A stretch of 64,000 nucleotides of DNA, taken from the NCBI GenBank assembly GCA_963787675.1, contig CAWBDV010000008.1:114477-178476 (forward strand). The letters run 5' to 3'. The notes beneath the pieces are model-generated. The model ran no database searches, had not been told where the DNA came from, and worked only from the letters and a program-made list of their open reading frames with translations. Both the position numbers and the translations under genes were made by a program. Below, one piece after another: positions 54,479 to 62,764 of this stretch. The stretch's first letter is position 1. Each line of letters begins with the position of its first letter. This DNA is from JAJPKK01 sp963787675. Its GTDB lineage: Bacteria; Pseudomonadota; Alphaproteobacteria; Rhizobiales; Xanthobacteraceae.

Positions 54479-55627
54479 CTAGCTTTCGGGCTTCACGTCA
54501 ACAAACGTCGCGTCTTCGCTACCGCAATAGACGATGCCAGCGATCTGTATTCTGGCATCGGGAGCCGCAAGACCCGCCAAGATCGTGGTTCGAGGCGGAA
54601 ACGGCCGGCCGACGTGCTTGCCGTAACCGCGATTGAATCCCGCGTAGTCGCGCCAGTCGGTCAGGATATTGTTTGTTCTCAGTACGTTTTCGGCACCCGA
54701 CCCGGCCGACTCGAGCATTGCGGCAATGTTGCTCCATGCGGCGTCGATTTGACGTTCTGCACCATCTGGCAAATTTCCGGGGCGTTCGTATCCGAGCGAT
54801 CCGCCAAAATGGATTTCGTCGCCGGCGAGCACGGCCTGGACCTCACCTGCCGGCGCCGGGATCCGGCGACCCCCGCCGGCCCAAGCGAACGCCTCGAATT
54901 GGACGCGGATCGCGGGATCGGGCAGCGGGGCGATGACCACCGTGACGGCGACCGCCTGGTCGCCCAGGACCTTCTTCGACCAGACGTTGAAAAGCGCGGT
55001 TTCGGCGACGTGAGCCAACGTCACGTGGAGGCTCACCAAGTCCGCAGCCCCTAGGCCCGCCTGCGTCAGCAGGTCGATGAGAGTTGCGAACGCGCGGTCG
55101 ATTTGCTGCGGGAACGAGAGCGCAGCATCGCGAGACGCCAGGCCCGGTGTTGCGGTCCCGTAGAACCGTTTGCCGACGCGGACGGCATGAATGTGCGAAG
55201 TCTCCGCAAGGTAGCGCTTGTGCGCGCCCGAGTCGAGAATCGCAATGGCATCGAGTTCGATCGCGGCCTGCGGGAGCGGAAACCCATGTGAGCCGACCAA
55301 GGCCTGCGCCGCCCGGGCGTCCGACAACCGGGTGTCGCTGATCTGCTGGACCTGTCTGATATCGCGCGGATCGACGACATAGACCTTTGCGTTTACGAGA
55401 TCCGCGATGCTGCCGCCCAATATGTCGAGGACGGTTGCTAAATTGTCGAACATGCGAACGGTCTGCGCGGCCGCATCGACGTAGCCGGGCTTCGAGCCGG
55501 CAAGCTGCAGCGCCGCGTCCGTGCCCGCCGTCGCACCTACGTAGATCATCTGCCCGACGCGTACGGCATGCGAAAAATGCGCGATCGGCCGCATCAGTTT
55601 GTCGGTGAAGATCACCTGCTTGCGCAT
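54479..55627 (-). CDS. Triple-domain RidA/YjgF family protein
   Basis: 382 residues made of three RidA-like units. Residues ~1-130 contain FSHAVRVGQMIYVGATAG, VNAKVYVVDPRD and LPQAAIELDAIAILD. Residues ~135-255 contain SHIHAVRVGKRFYG, LVSLHVTLAHVAE and FEAFAWAGG. Residues ~262-380 contain GDEIHFGGSLGYERPG, NVLRTNNILTDWRDYAGFN and RTTILAGLAAPDARIQIAGI. RidA proteins hydrolyse enamines/imines and act as trimers; a fused triple could form the trimer in one chain (inference). It lies 10 bp after the upstream gene. Confidence 0.82.
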   Translation of the reverse strand: MRKQVIFTDKLMRPIAHFSHAVRVGQMIYVGATAGTDAALQLAGSKPGYVDAAAQTVRMFDNLATVLDILGGSIADLVNAKVYVVDPRDIRQVQQISDTRLSDARAAQALVGSHGFPLPQAAIELDAIAILDSGAHKRYLAETSHIHAVRVGKRFYGTATPGLASRDAALSFPQQIDRAFATLIDLLTQAGLGAADLVSLHVTLAHVAETALFNVWSKKVLGDQAVAVTVVIAPLPDPAIRVQFEAFAWAGGGRRIPAPAGEVQAVLAGDEIHFGGSLGYERPGNLPDGAERQIDAAWSNIAAMLESAGSGAENVLRTNNILTDWRDYAGFNRGYGKHVGRPFPPRTTILAGLAAPDARIQIAGIVYCGSEDATFVDVKPES

Positions 55628-55637
55628 CGGTCGGGGC

Positions 55638-56390
55638 TCAGATCACGATTTCGCGTCTGACGGCGCGGACGTCCATTTCAAAGTCGAGTCCGCGGACCGG
55701 CGGGCGCGCGAAGTACCAGGACAATGCGTGCTGCATCGCACCGCGCGCGGCGATCTCAGTCGCGATCAACGGATGCACGTCGCAGACCGTGTAAAGGCTT
55801 GTCCCGGTTATTTGCGGCCAGCGGAGCCCGAAGGCGCCCATGCGTCGTTCCATCTCCGCCAGGACCCAGCTCGCTTTTTCGCGCAAGCCTTCGGGTGACC
55901 GGTCGCCCGGCCGGATCACGACGTCGCTGTAGGCGCCCGCGCCTTCGGGGGCCTCGCCGCTGCCCGCGCCGACGAAGCTTGTGTTGGCGCCCGGCGCAGC
56001 CGGAACGGTGTATGAGAATGCATAAATCGACGGAATTTGCGGGGCGCCGATCTCGGGGCACACGTTCGTCCGCGCGACCGGGTTCTCGTCGCGGCTAAAA
56101 ATGCCCCACCGTTCGAGCTGACCGACATAACTTCGGTTAAAGGCCTCAAAACCCGCTTCGGTGAACGGCTCGGGGGAGCGCAGCTCGCACGCACAAAACG
56201 CCTGAACAGGACGTCCGTTGCTTTTGAGACGCTTTTCGATGACCTTGAAGCCGTCGGCAAGCGGCAGCGGCTGCTGAAAGCGCGCTCGCTCGATCTCGAA
56301 CCCATCGAGGGCAGCAATACCCGCCGAATATTGAAACACCCCTTTCAGAAAACGATAGCCACCGGTCTCGAACGACAGCAGGCTCATCAA
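55638..56390 (-). CDS. Hypothetical protein, RidA partner
   Basis: 250 residues: FLKGVFQYSAGIAALDGFEI, PVQAFCACELRSPEPFTEAG, YVGQLERWGIFSRDENPVAR, and GTSLYTVCDVHPLIATEIAA. No known catalytic motif is recognised. Proteins of this appearance are encoded with RidA-type proteins in degradation clusters (recollection). First gene of the minus-strand group; the promoter lies between 56391 and 56623. Confidence 0.65.
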   Translation of the reverse strand: MMSLLSFETGGYRFLKGVFQYSAGIAALDGFEIERARFQQPLPLADGFKVIEKRLKSNGRPVQAFCACELRSPEPFTEAGFEAFNRSYVGQLERWGIFSRDENPVARTNVCPEIGAPQIPSIYAFSYTVPAAPGANTSFVGAGSGEAPEGAGAYSDVVIRPGDRSPEGLREKASWVLAEMERRMGAFGLRWPQITGTSLYTVCDVHPLIATEIAARGAMQHALSWYFARPPVRGLDFEMDVRAVRREIVI

Positions 56391-56623
56391 ATCCTCGGAG
56401 ATTTCGAATGCACTTTTTGATCAGTGGGCAGCATCTTTGAACGTGGCGGCACAGAGTGTCAATTATTGTTGCGGCACTGAATCGTTGCTCTGACGGCAAC
56501 GATTCAAACTTGGCGGCTGCTATTTCACCTATGACGAGGCTATACCCTTCGCTCGTGGGAGGATCCGCCATGGTCGTGACGCGAAGGGCAGCACTCGCCG
56601 CAACTGCGTGCAGCAGCCTCAAG

Positions 56624-56851
56624 TTATTTGCGCTTTTCGTGCGAATGTCTCTTTCGCAGACGCAAACCCGGGCCGCCTCCGTTTTCGTCAATAAATTCGA
56701 CACCGGCAGATTCTAGGGCGCGACGGACGGCCAAATCGTTGGTGGCCGTCATGTTTGTGTGAAGTTCAGCAAGCTCGGCACGCCTAATTGTTCGCAGGCT
56801 CACGGATGATTGCCGCGCAAGGTCCGCTGCGCTCCATCTGATTTCAGCCAC
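56624..56851 (-). CDS. Small XRE-type repressor, array 3 unit 1b (W-type, N-truncated)
   Basis: 75 residues: MAEIRWSAADLARQSSVSLR, TIRRAEL, LAVRRALESAGV, tail EFIDENGGGPGLRLRK. It lacks the first helix that the other W-type repressors have (SAQIRAARSLIRW). Its ATG overlaps the stop of the upstream repressor by 8 bp, so it is read as second gene of a two-repressor operon. The overlap probably arose by a deletion that removed its operator and first helix. Confidence 0.7.
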   Translation of the reverse strand: MAEIRWSAADLARQSSVSLRTIRRAELAELHTNMTATNDLAVRRALESAGVEFIDENGGGPGLRLRKRHSHEKRK

Positions 56852-57116
56852 GTTTGGTGGCCGGCTTCTTCAGCCGTACTCCTGCTCCTCCCCCGTTCTC
56901 ATCGATGAATTGGATACCAGCGCGCTGGAGGGCAGTCTCGATCTTGCTCCCCGTCTCTACCCGACCGCCCAAAAATCCATCCTGAGCCTCCAACCGTTTG
57001 ATCGTCGGGATCGAGACATCTGCAGCCAACGCGAGCTGTTCCTGAGACCACCCCAAAAGCGCGCGCGCAGCCTTGATTTGCCTAATTGATACTTTTGGTA
57101 TTGACTTCGGAGGCAT
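56844..57116 (-). CDS. Small XRE-type repressor, array 3 unit 1a (K-type)
   Basis: 90 residues: MPPKSIPKVSIRQIKAARAL, helix-turn-helix GWSQEQLALAADVSIPTIKR, then ETGSKIETALQRAGI and the tail QFIDENGGGAGVRLKK. One operator lies in its first codons and one upstream, as for the D-type. Only copy of this type in the window. Confidence 0.8.
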   Translation of the reverse strand: MPPKSIPKVSIRQIKAARALLGWSQEQLALAADVSIPTIKRLEAQDGFLGGRVETGSKIETALQRAGIQFIDENGGGAGVRLKKPATKRG

Positions 57117-57138
57117 AGGATGAGATACTTTTAGTATC
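57088..57138. promoter_or_regulatory. Operator pair of array 3 unit 1
   Basis: GATACT-TTT-AGTATC (57124-57138) is a perfect inverted repeat upstream of the start. GATACT-TTT-GGTATT (57088-57102) lies within the repressor's first ten codons. Centres are 36 bp apart. Confidence 0.75.
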
Positions 57139-57183
57139 GATACGCCAGGGAAAAGAAGTTACTAAGTGCGAGGAGAAGCAACA

Positions 57184-57315
57184 ATGGCAAGTTCAGCACA
57201 ACAGTGGCACCGACCGGACCGCCGCCATTTCATTGGTGGTTCCGATGCCCGGATTATCCTGGGAGACGACGACCCCGCGCTCATCCGGCTATGGCGCGAG
57301 AAGCGCAAAGAAATC
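57184..57315 (+). pseudogene. yqaJ 5' leader (first 44 codons), array 3 unit 1
   Basis: MASSAQQWHRPDRRHFIGGS continues to REKRKEI with a strong ribosome-binding site (CGAGGAGA). It is almost the same as the intact gene at 57766. After codon 44 the sequence changes to KTLSVAKKPAKKS and soon meets the next repressor gene. The break codon equals that of the leader at 9990. Confidence 0.75.
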
Positions 57316-57382
57316 AAAACGCTCTCTGTAGCCAAAAAGCCAGCGAAGAAGTCGCCATGTGCACGGCGCGGACGATCCCCAA

Positions 57383-57664
57383 TCAGGTCCCTACCCTTCC
57401 CCTCCTCGGGCGCGCCGACCTGCGGAAGCGCACACCTGCGCCGCCTCCATTCTCCTCGATGAATTCGATTCCGGCCGATTCCAATGCACGACGAATTGCT
57501 CCGAGAGCCGCCTGGGATACTTCGCGTCGATTACGTTCAAAATCAACGATTGTTGAGAGGCCGAGGGCCGCTGCGCGGGCCAAATCGGGCTGCGTCATAT
57601 CCAGGAGTCCACGCGCCCCCCGACATTGAGCAGCGCTGATCTTATCAACATTTTCTGTTGACAC
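57383..57664 (-). CDS. Small XRE-type repressor, array 3 unit 2 (D-type), proximal
   Basis: 93 residues: MSTENVDKISAAQCRGARGL, helix-turn-helix DMTQPDLARAAALGLSTIVD, tail EFIEENGGGAGVRFRR. It is nearly the same as the protein at 10154 and is likewise proximal to an intact yqaJ. It has the same two operators in the same places. Confidence 0.82.
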   Translation of the reverse strand: MSTENVDKISAAQCRGARGLLDMTQPDLARAAALGLSTIVDFERNRREVSQAALGAIRRALESAGIEFIEENGGGAGVRFRRSARPRRGRVGT

Positions 57665-57702
57665 GTCTCATCGCCTCGCCCTATCAACATTTTATGTTGA
57701 TA
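57643..57702. promoter_or_regulatory. Operator pair of array 3 unit 2
   Basis: 57682-57702 has arms TATCAACAT / ATGTTGATA with a TTT spacer. 57643-57663 has arms TATCAACAT / CTGTTGACA and overlaps the first codons of the repressor. Both match the sites at 10453 and 10414 base for base. Confidence 0.8.
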
Positions 57703-57765
57703 GATGACCATCAAGTACGCGAATCGTTCGCAATCGAAGCTACGTGACTGAAGGGAGTTTCAACA

Positions 57766-58596
57766 ATGGCGAATTCGGCACAGCATTGGCATCGCCCGGA
57801 CCGCCGCCACTTCATTGGCGGCTCCGATGCCCGGATTATCATGGGAGACGATGAGGCGGCACTCATCCGATTATGGCGGGAGAAGCGCGGCGAGATCGAG
57901 CCGCAGGATCTGTCCAGCAATCTCATCGTCCAGCTCGGGACGGTGACAGAGCCGCTGAACCGGCAGTGGTACGAGCGCAATTCCGGGAATGCGATCAAAG
58001 ATGTCCAGCTGCGGGTTCGTCATCCGGTGGTCAAATGGATGGCGGCCACCCTCGACGGCATGGTTGAGCAGACCGGGGCGGTGTTCGAGGCGAAGTTCAT
58101 GCTGCCGTGGTCGTTCTCGGAAGAAGCGGCGGCCGAAAAATACATGCCACAGCTGCAGCACAACATGTGGGTGACGAACGCACGCAAGGCGGTGCTGTCG
58201 GTCATCACGGGCGGCGGAAAATGGGTCGAGATCACGGTCGCCGCCGACGTCCTTTATCAGCACCTGCTATTCACCGCGGAAAAGAAATTCTGGCGCTGTG
58301 TGGAGAGCGGCGATCTCCCGCGGCTCTACCTAGCGGAAACACCGCGACCCCGACTTGAGGCCGTGCGGATCGTCGACATGACGGGCTCAAATGCCTGGGC
58401 GGAATTTGCCGCGCTGTTCTGCCGAACCCGAACTGCGTTCGTTCAGCACGAGAGCGCCAAGGCGGAGCTGAAAGCACTGGTGCCGGAGGATGCGAAAGAG
58501 GCGCACGGCCATGGCGTGCGGGCCAAGCGATCGAAATCGGGAGCGATCAGCTTCGAACTCCTTGAGGTTGAGGCTGGCAATGCAGCGCTCCAGTGA
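57766..58596 (+). CDS. YqaJ-type recombination exonuclease, copy 3
   Basis: 276 residues with IGGSDARIIMG, VFEAKFML and QLQHNMWVTN; start ATG 57766 after GAAGGGAG. Its upstream 50 bp resemble the leader at 9990 more than the other intact genes, which suggests that upstream segments have been exchanged between arrays. Overlaps the ERF gene by 17 bp. Confidence 0.85.
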   Translation: MANSAQHWHRPDRRHFIGGSDARIIMGDDEAALIRLWREKRGEIEPQDLSSNLIVQLGTVTEPLNRQWYERNSGNAIKDVQLRVRHPVVKWMAATLDGMVEQTGAVFEAKFMLPWSFSEEAAAEKYMPQLQHNMWVTNARKAVLSVITGGGKWVEITVAADVLYQHLLFTAEKKFWRCVESGDLPRLYLAETPRPRLEAVRIVDMTGSNAWAEFAALFCRTRTAFVQHESAKAELKALVPEDAKEAHGHGVRAKRSKSGAISFELLEVEAGNAALQ

Positions 58597-59944
58597 ATCG
58601 ATCGGGGCCATCGCGGGTGCCCTCGCCAAGGCGCAGGCCGAACTCACGAACCCGGAGAAGTCGCTGACAGCGATCATCCGATCACCGTTTCCGCGGGAAA
58701 GCGACCGCACCTTCCGGTACGCCTCGCTTTCGAGCGGGCTCGACATCGTGCGCAAAGTGCTGGGCAAGCATGAGATCGCGACCGTGCAGACCACTGCGAT
58801 CGATAACGAGGCCGGGCTCATCCGCCTGACCACGGTGCTGGCGCACGCGTCGGGAGAATGGGTATCGTCCGATTGGCCGGTCTGTCCGGTTTCCGAAACG
58901 GCAGCTCCGCACAAGATGGGCGCCGCCCTCACCTACGCCCGGCGCTATGCGCTGTTCACGCTGGTGGGAATTGCCGGGGAGGATGACTTCGACGCGCCGG
59001 ATCTCGCCATCGCTGCGGTTGCCCCGCTCAGGCCAGCGGATGGCGATACCGCAGACCGAGTTAATGGAAAACCAGCGGGCGTTTCAGCCCCGACTTCCAA
59101 TGGACGCGGTTCGCAGCGCAAATCACTCACTTCGGCACGGCCACCGGTTCTTGCGACCGAAGCATCTGGCGTGCTGCGCGACAAGCTGGTGGCCGGACTG
59201 GCGGATCTGTCGAATGCAGACGAACTAGGCGCCTGGGCACAGCAATCGTTGCCCATCAAGAACACACTTGCGGCAGATGACGCGGGGCAGATCGAGGCGG
59301 CATTTCAAGCCAAACTTGCAGACTTGAGCGGTGGGGCCGACGCAGCGGACGAGACGCTAACCACCCCCGTCACCGCGACCGAAGCCCAGCCGACGGAAGA
59401 GAGGCATTGCGGGCAGTGCGTCTTGGCGGGCCCGGAGCATAGTCAGGAGGGCGAGTACCGCGCCGTCCCAGTCGCTGGTCAAAGCATCATTGCTGATGGC
59501 CCCATTCGGCAGGTGCCGCAAAAGACACGCCGCTTTCGAAATAAGCGTCACCTTGACTTTGTTTCCGCCCAACCGTGCACCATTTGCGGCCGCCAGCCCT
59601 GCGATCCGCACCACCTGCGCTTCGCACAGCCGCGGGCGCTTGGCCGGAAGGTGAGCGACGAGTTCACGGTCCCACTGTGCCGCACCCATCACAGGGAATT
59701 GCACCGCCACCGCAGCGAGGCCGCATGGTGGAAGGTCGCCAACATCGATCCCATCCCGATCGCGTTGAAATTCTGGCAACAAACGCGAGGGATTGTTGAC
59801 CAAAGCAAGGTCGACACCAAGGCGCAGCAGAACGAAGAGCCGCACCGTCGCCGGGTCATTCGGCAAGAGGAGAGCAACGGCCCCGGCGCAGTCGCGCTGA
59901 ACGGCTCGATGAACGATGTCCCGCCCGATGGGGGCGCCTCGTGA
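58580..59944 (+). CDS. ERF single-strand annealing protein fused to HNH-like domain, copy 3
   Basis: 454 residues; the longest of the three because of its linker. The ERF domain is as in the others, and the C-terminal domain reads CTICGRQPCDPHHLRFAQPR, SDEFTVPLCRTHHRELHRHR. Its DNA is more diverged from copies 1 and 2 than they are from each other. The stop overlaps the next gene (GTGA). Confidence 0.85.
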   Translation: MQRSSESIGAIAGALAKAQAELTNPEKSLTAIIRSPFPRESDRTFRYASLSSGLDIVRKVLGKHEIATVQTTAIDNEAGLIRLTTVLAHASGEWVSSDWPVCPVSETAAPHKMGAALTYARRYALFTLVGIAGEDDFDAPDLAIAAVAPLRPADGDTADRVNGKPAGVSAPTSNGRGSQRKSLTSARPPVLATEASGVLRDKLVAGLADLSNADELGAWAQQSLPIKNTLAADDAGQIEAAFQAKLADLSGGADAADETLTTPVTATEAQPTEERHCGQCVLAGPEHSQEGEYRAVPVAGQSIIADGPIRQVPQKTRRFRNKRHLDFVSAQPCTICGRQPCDPHHLRFAQPRALGRKVSDEFTVPLCRTHHRELHRHRSEAAWWKVANIDPIPIALKFWQQTRGIVDQSKVDTKAQQNEEPHRRRVIRQEESNGPGAVALNGSMNDVPPDGGAS

Positions 59945-60582
59945 GTTCGCTTCGTCAGTTCGCGGCCAATCGACGCAATGCCCTGCGGAGCACCGGCCCC
60001 ATAACCGAGGCGGGAAAACAAAAATCTCGCGGGAACGCCATACGGCACGGTCTCACCGCCGAAACTGTAATCCCAGGACTGGAAGATGCCGAAGATTACA
60101 AAGCATTTGAGGCGGCAGTGGCGTCGGACTATCGCGCTGAGACCGCGGTCGAGCGCGAGCTCGTGCTTCGGCTCGCCTCACTGCTCTGGAGGCTGCGTCG
60201 CGCGACCGCTATCGAGACTGAGCTACTCGGCATCCAGGCAGAGATTATCCGTGAGCGCCGAACCGAAGCGCATTCCGCAGCCCACTCGGCAACGGCGTAC
60301 TGTTCGATCTATCACGCTCCCTCCGACGCAATTCGTTCTGCCGCTGCTCCAGAGACGGAGGCCGTTACCGTAGATCGTATGGCAGAGAACGACGATATAT
60401 CGCTGACCAAGGAAAATCCCGCAAATGCCGTCGTTCCCGACAGCCGAATCTTGGCGCACTGCTTTTTGCGTTTGGCCAATTTGGATTCCGGCGCATTCGT
60501 GCGCCTGAACCGCTACGAAAGAGCGTTGTGGCGGCAAGCGATGCAGGTGCTATTCGCGCTGCAGCCGATCAGGCAGCTCTGA
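59941..60582 (+). CDS. STGP-motif protein, third gene of recombination operon, copy 3
   Basis: 213 residues from GTG 59941: ANRRNALRSTGPITEAGK, SRGNAIRHGLTAETV, RELVLRLASLLWRLRRATAI, and FLRLANLDSGAFVRLNRYE. As in the other copies the two ends are conserved and the middle is variable. Coupled to the ERF gene by GTGA. Confidence 0.75.
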   Translation: MSSLRQFAANRRNALRSTGPITEAGKQKSRGNAIRHGLTAETVIPGLEDAEDYKAFEAAVASDYRAETAVERELVLRLASLLWRLRRATAIETELLGIQAEIIRERRTEAHSAAHSATAYCSIYHAPSDAIRSAAAPETEAVTVDRMAENDDISLTKENPANAVVPDSRILAHCFLRLANLDSGAFVRLNRYERALWRQAMQVLFALQPIRQL

Positions 60583-61069
60583 ACCTCAAGCGCGTCGGCC
60601 GACCGCCGGTCGGACGTGGACTGCACTTCCGTGCTGCAGGGGCCTGCTCCACACTCTTGCGTCCGCCTGTTGTCGACAAAGTCGAGCGCCGCGCACGTCA
60701 AATTCCAGCCGTAATCTGACACCGCGGCAAATCCAGAAAAACTTCGCCACGTTGAGTAACTTAGTACTTTCGGCTCAGCAGCAACCGAATTGATGCCGCC
60801 GCGAGCACGATGAAGAGGGGCCCTGCGAGGAAATTCGTATAGCGTCACACGATGCGTGTGAATACGCCGACGAGCACGCCGTAGCCGGCTGTGCCTCCAT
60901 GCACGTCATGTCGGCTCGGTCGACGAGACGCGTCAAGGTCGTCGTTCCATGTCCAGGGAGCGGACGATCGATGCGCCGCTCGGCCGGAGGAATCGCACCT
61001 CCAAATTTAGTTGCTTCCCATCGCTCGTTGATTGAAAATTGCCGTGGGGCGCTGTGGTGGCGAATTTCC
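60583..61069. other. Intergenic, no gene seen
   Basis: 490 bp. A hairpin CCGACC-GCC-GGTCGG (about 60599) without a T-run lies after the operon. A minus-strand scrap (FLAGPLFIVLAAASIRLLL) near 60830 looks like the end of a membrane protein but has no start. Confidence 0.4.
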
Positions 61070-62578
61070 ATGGCTACGCATCGGGATCCGGTGCACGCGC
61101 GGGTGCGCCTGCGTTCGGGTAAGCGGATCGACCGCGGAAACGCACTCCGTCAGGCCGGCAAACTTGACGAGGCCATCGTTGCGTATCGCGATGCTATCCG
61201 CATCGAGCCAGGATTCGCTGAGGCTTATTCGAATCTCGGCAATGCTCTCCAGGAACGAGGTAGGCTAGATCAAGCGATTGCTGCCTACAAACAGGCCCTT
61301 CGCCTCAGCCCACATCTCGCAGTCGCCCACTTCAATCTCGGCAGTGCGCTCCGGCAATCGGGAGCTCTCGAAGAAGCTATTGCCGCTTATCATCAGGGCA
61401 TCACAATAGAACCAAATGTCGCGGCCGCGCACTACAATCTGAGCACAACACTAATGATCCTCGGACGACTGACGAGTTCAACGCAAGCGGCAGAACGAGC
61501 GGTTCGGCTTGCGTCCCGTAGCGCTCGTTATTTAAGCAATCTGGCTCAAATGATGCCCCTTAGCCAGGGCAGTCCGTATCTTAGATCACTTGAAGAGCTG
61601 GCAGACCAAGCGCTCTCAGTCGCAGATAAGACCTCCGTTCATTTTGCGCTTGCCAGAACCTATGAGGCATTGGGCCGACATGAGGATTCATTCCATCATT
61701 TGGTCGCCGGCAATCAGTTGAAACGTCAAGAAATCGCATACGACGAAGGTGCGGCGATAGGCATGATGGAGCAGGTGCGCGCCACATTCACCACTGAGCT
61801 CTTCCAACGGCTTGGGCAAGATCTGGGTGAGCCATCACACGTTCCCGTGTTTGTTATCGGAATGCCCCGCTCTGGTACCTCTCTGGTGGAGCAGATCCTA
61901 GCAAGCCACCCGCTCGTTTTTGGTGCTGGTGAGATCCAGCAGCTGGAAAACACCTTGACCAAGGTTCGCTCGAAATCCAACGGCTCACGTGCCTTCCCGG
62001 AGCTGGTACCAGCAATGGGACCCCAGGATTTCTATGCTGTTGGAACGCGCTATGTTAGCGAGCTCCGGCGGCTCGCATCCACCGCCACGCGCATAGTCGA
62101 CAAATTGCCGACGAACTTCATCCTTGCCGGTCTGATTCATCTCGCTCTGCCGAATGCACGCATTATTCGCACGGTGCGCGATCCAATCGACACATGTGTA
62201 TCGTGCTTTGCCACCTTATTTGCCGACGACAATATACCTTACAGCTATGACCTCGGTGAGCTTGGTCGGTTTTATCGTCATTATGAAACGTTGATGAACC
62301 ACTGGCGCAATGTTTTGCCGCCCGGTCGCATTCTTGAAGTACGTTATGAGGATTTGGTCAGTGACCTTGAAGGCCAAACGAGACGGATTCTCGCTCATTG
62401 CGGCCTTGCTTGGGATGAGCGCTGCCTCGCGTTTCATCAGACGGCACGTTCGGTTCGCACTGCGAGCGCTACCCAGGTGCGCCAGCCGATTTACCGGCAC
62501 GCGATCGGACGTCGGCAAAAATACGCTTCTTTTCTCGCGCCGCTCCTGCAGGCGCTTGGCTCGGAAGCAAGTCTGTGA
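61070..62578 (+). CDS. TPR-repeat sulfotransferase
   Basis: 502 residues from ATG 61070. The N-terminal half has about five tetratricopeptide repeats (NALRQAGKLDEAIVAYRDAI, NLGNALQERGRLDQAIAAYK, NLGSALRQSGALEEAIAAYH). The C-terminal half is a sulfotransferase with the PAPS 5'-phosphosulfate loop GMPRSGTSLVEQIL, then KLPTNFILAGLI and TVRDPIDTCVSCF (3'-phosphate site). It transfers sulfate from PAPS to an unknown acceptor, often a glycan or protein tyrosine in this family. Stands alone. Confidence 0.88.
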   Translation: MATHRDPVHARVRLRSGKRIDRGNALRQAGKLDEAIVAYRDAIRIEPGFAEAYSNLGNALQERGRLDQAIAAYKQALRLSPHLAVAHFNLGSALRQSGALEEAIAAYHQGITIEPNVAAAHYNLSTTLMILGRLTSSTQAAERAVRLASRSARYLSNLAQMMPLSQGSPYLRSLEELADQALSVADKTSVHFALARTYEALGRHEDSFHHLVAGNQLKRQEIAYDEGAAIGMMEQVRATFTTELFQRLGQDLGEPSHVPVFVIGMPRSGTSLVEQILASHPLVFGAGEIQQLENTLTKVRSKSNGSRAFPELVPAMGPQDFYAVGTRYVSELRRLASTATRIVDKLPTNFILAGLIHLALPNARIIRTVRDPIDTCVSCFATLFADDNIPYSYDLGELGRFYRHYETLMNHWRNVLPPGRILEVRYEDLVSDLEGQTRRILAHCGLAWDERCLAFHQTARSVRTASATQVRQPIYRHAIGRRQKYASFLAPLLQALGSEASL

Positions 62579-62764
62579 TGCAGTCTCGCTCGGCCCTGTT
62601 CTACTGTTTCCGACAGCGAGTTGATCGGTGGTGACCACTAAGCCATCTTGACAGCACCGATCCAGCAAACTGCGCACCCACGGCGGCGCTGAGTAAGGCC
62701 AATTTCGCCTTTGCCAATTCGATACTCACTACCGAGCCGCGCCCGGTAACTGGCGACCAATTCG

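Noticed and set aside
8589..60582. Three resident prophages
   Set aside because: No capsid, portal, tail, integrase or lysis genes accompany the recombination operons; only the recombination module and repressors are present.
60775..60860. Minus-strand hydrophobic stretch FLAGPLFIVLAAASIRLLL
   Set aside because: Preceded by a stop with no start codon; too short to call beyond a possible gene remnant.
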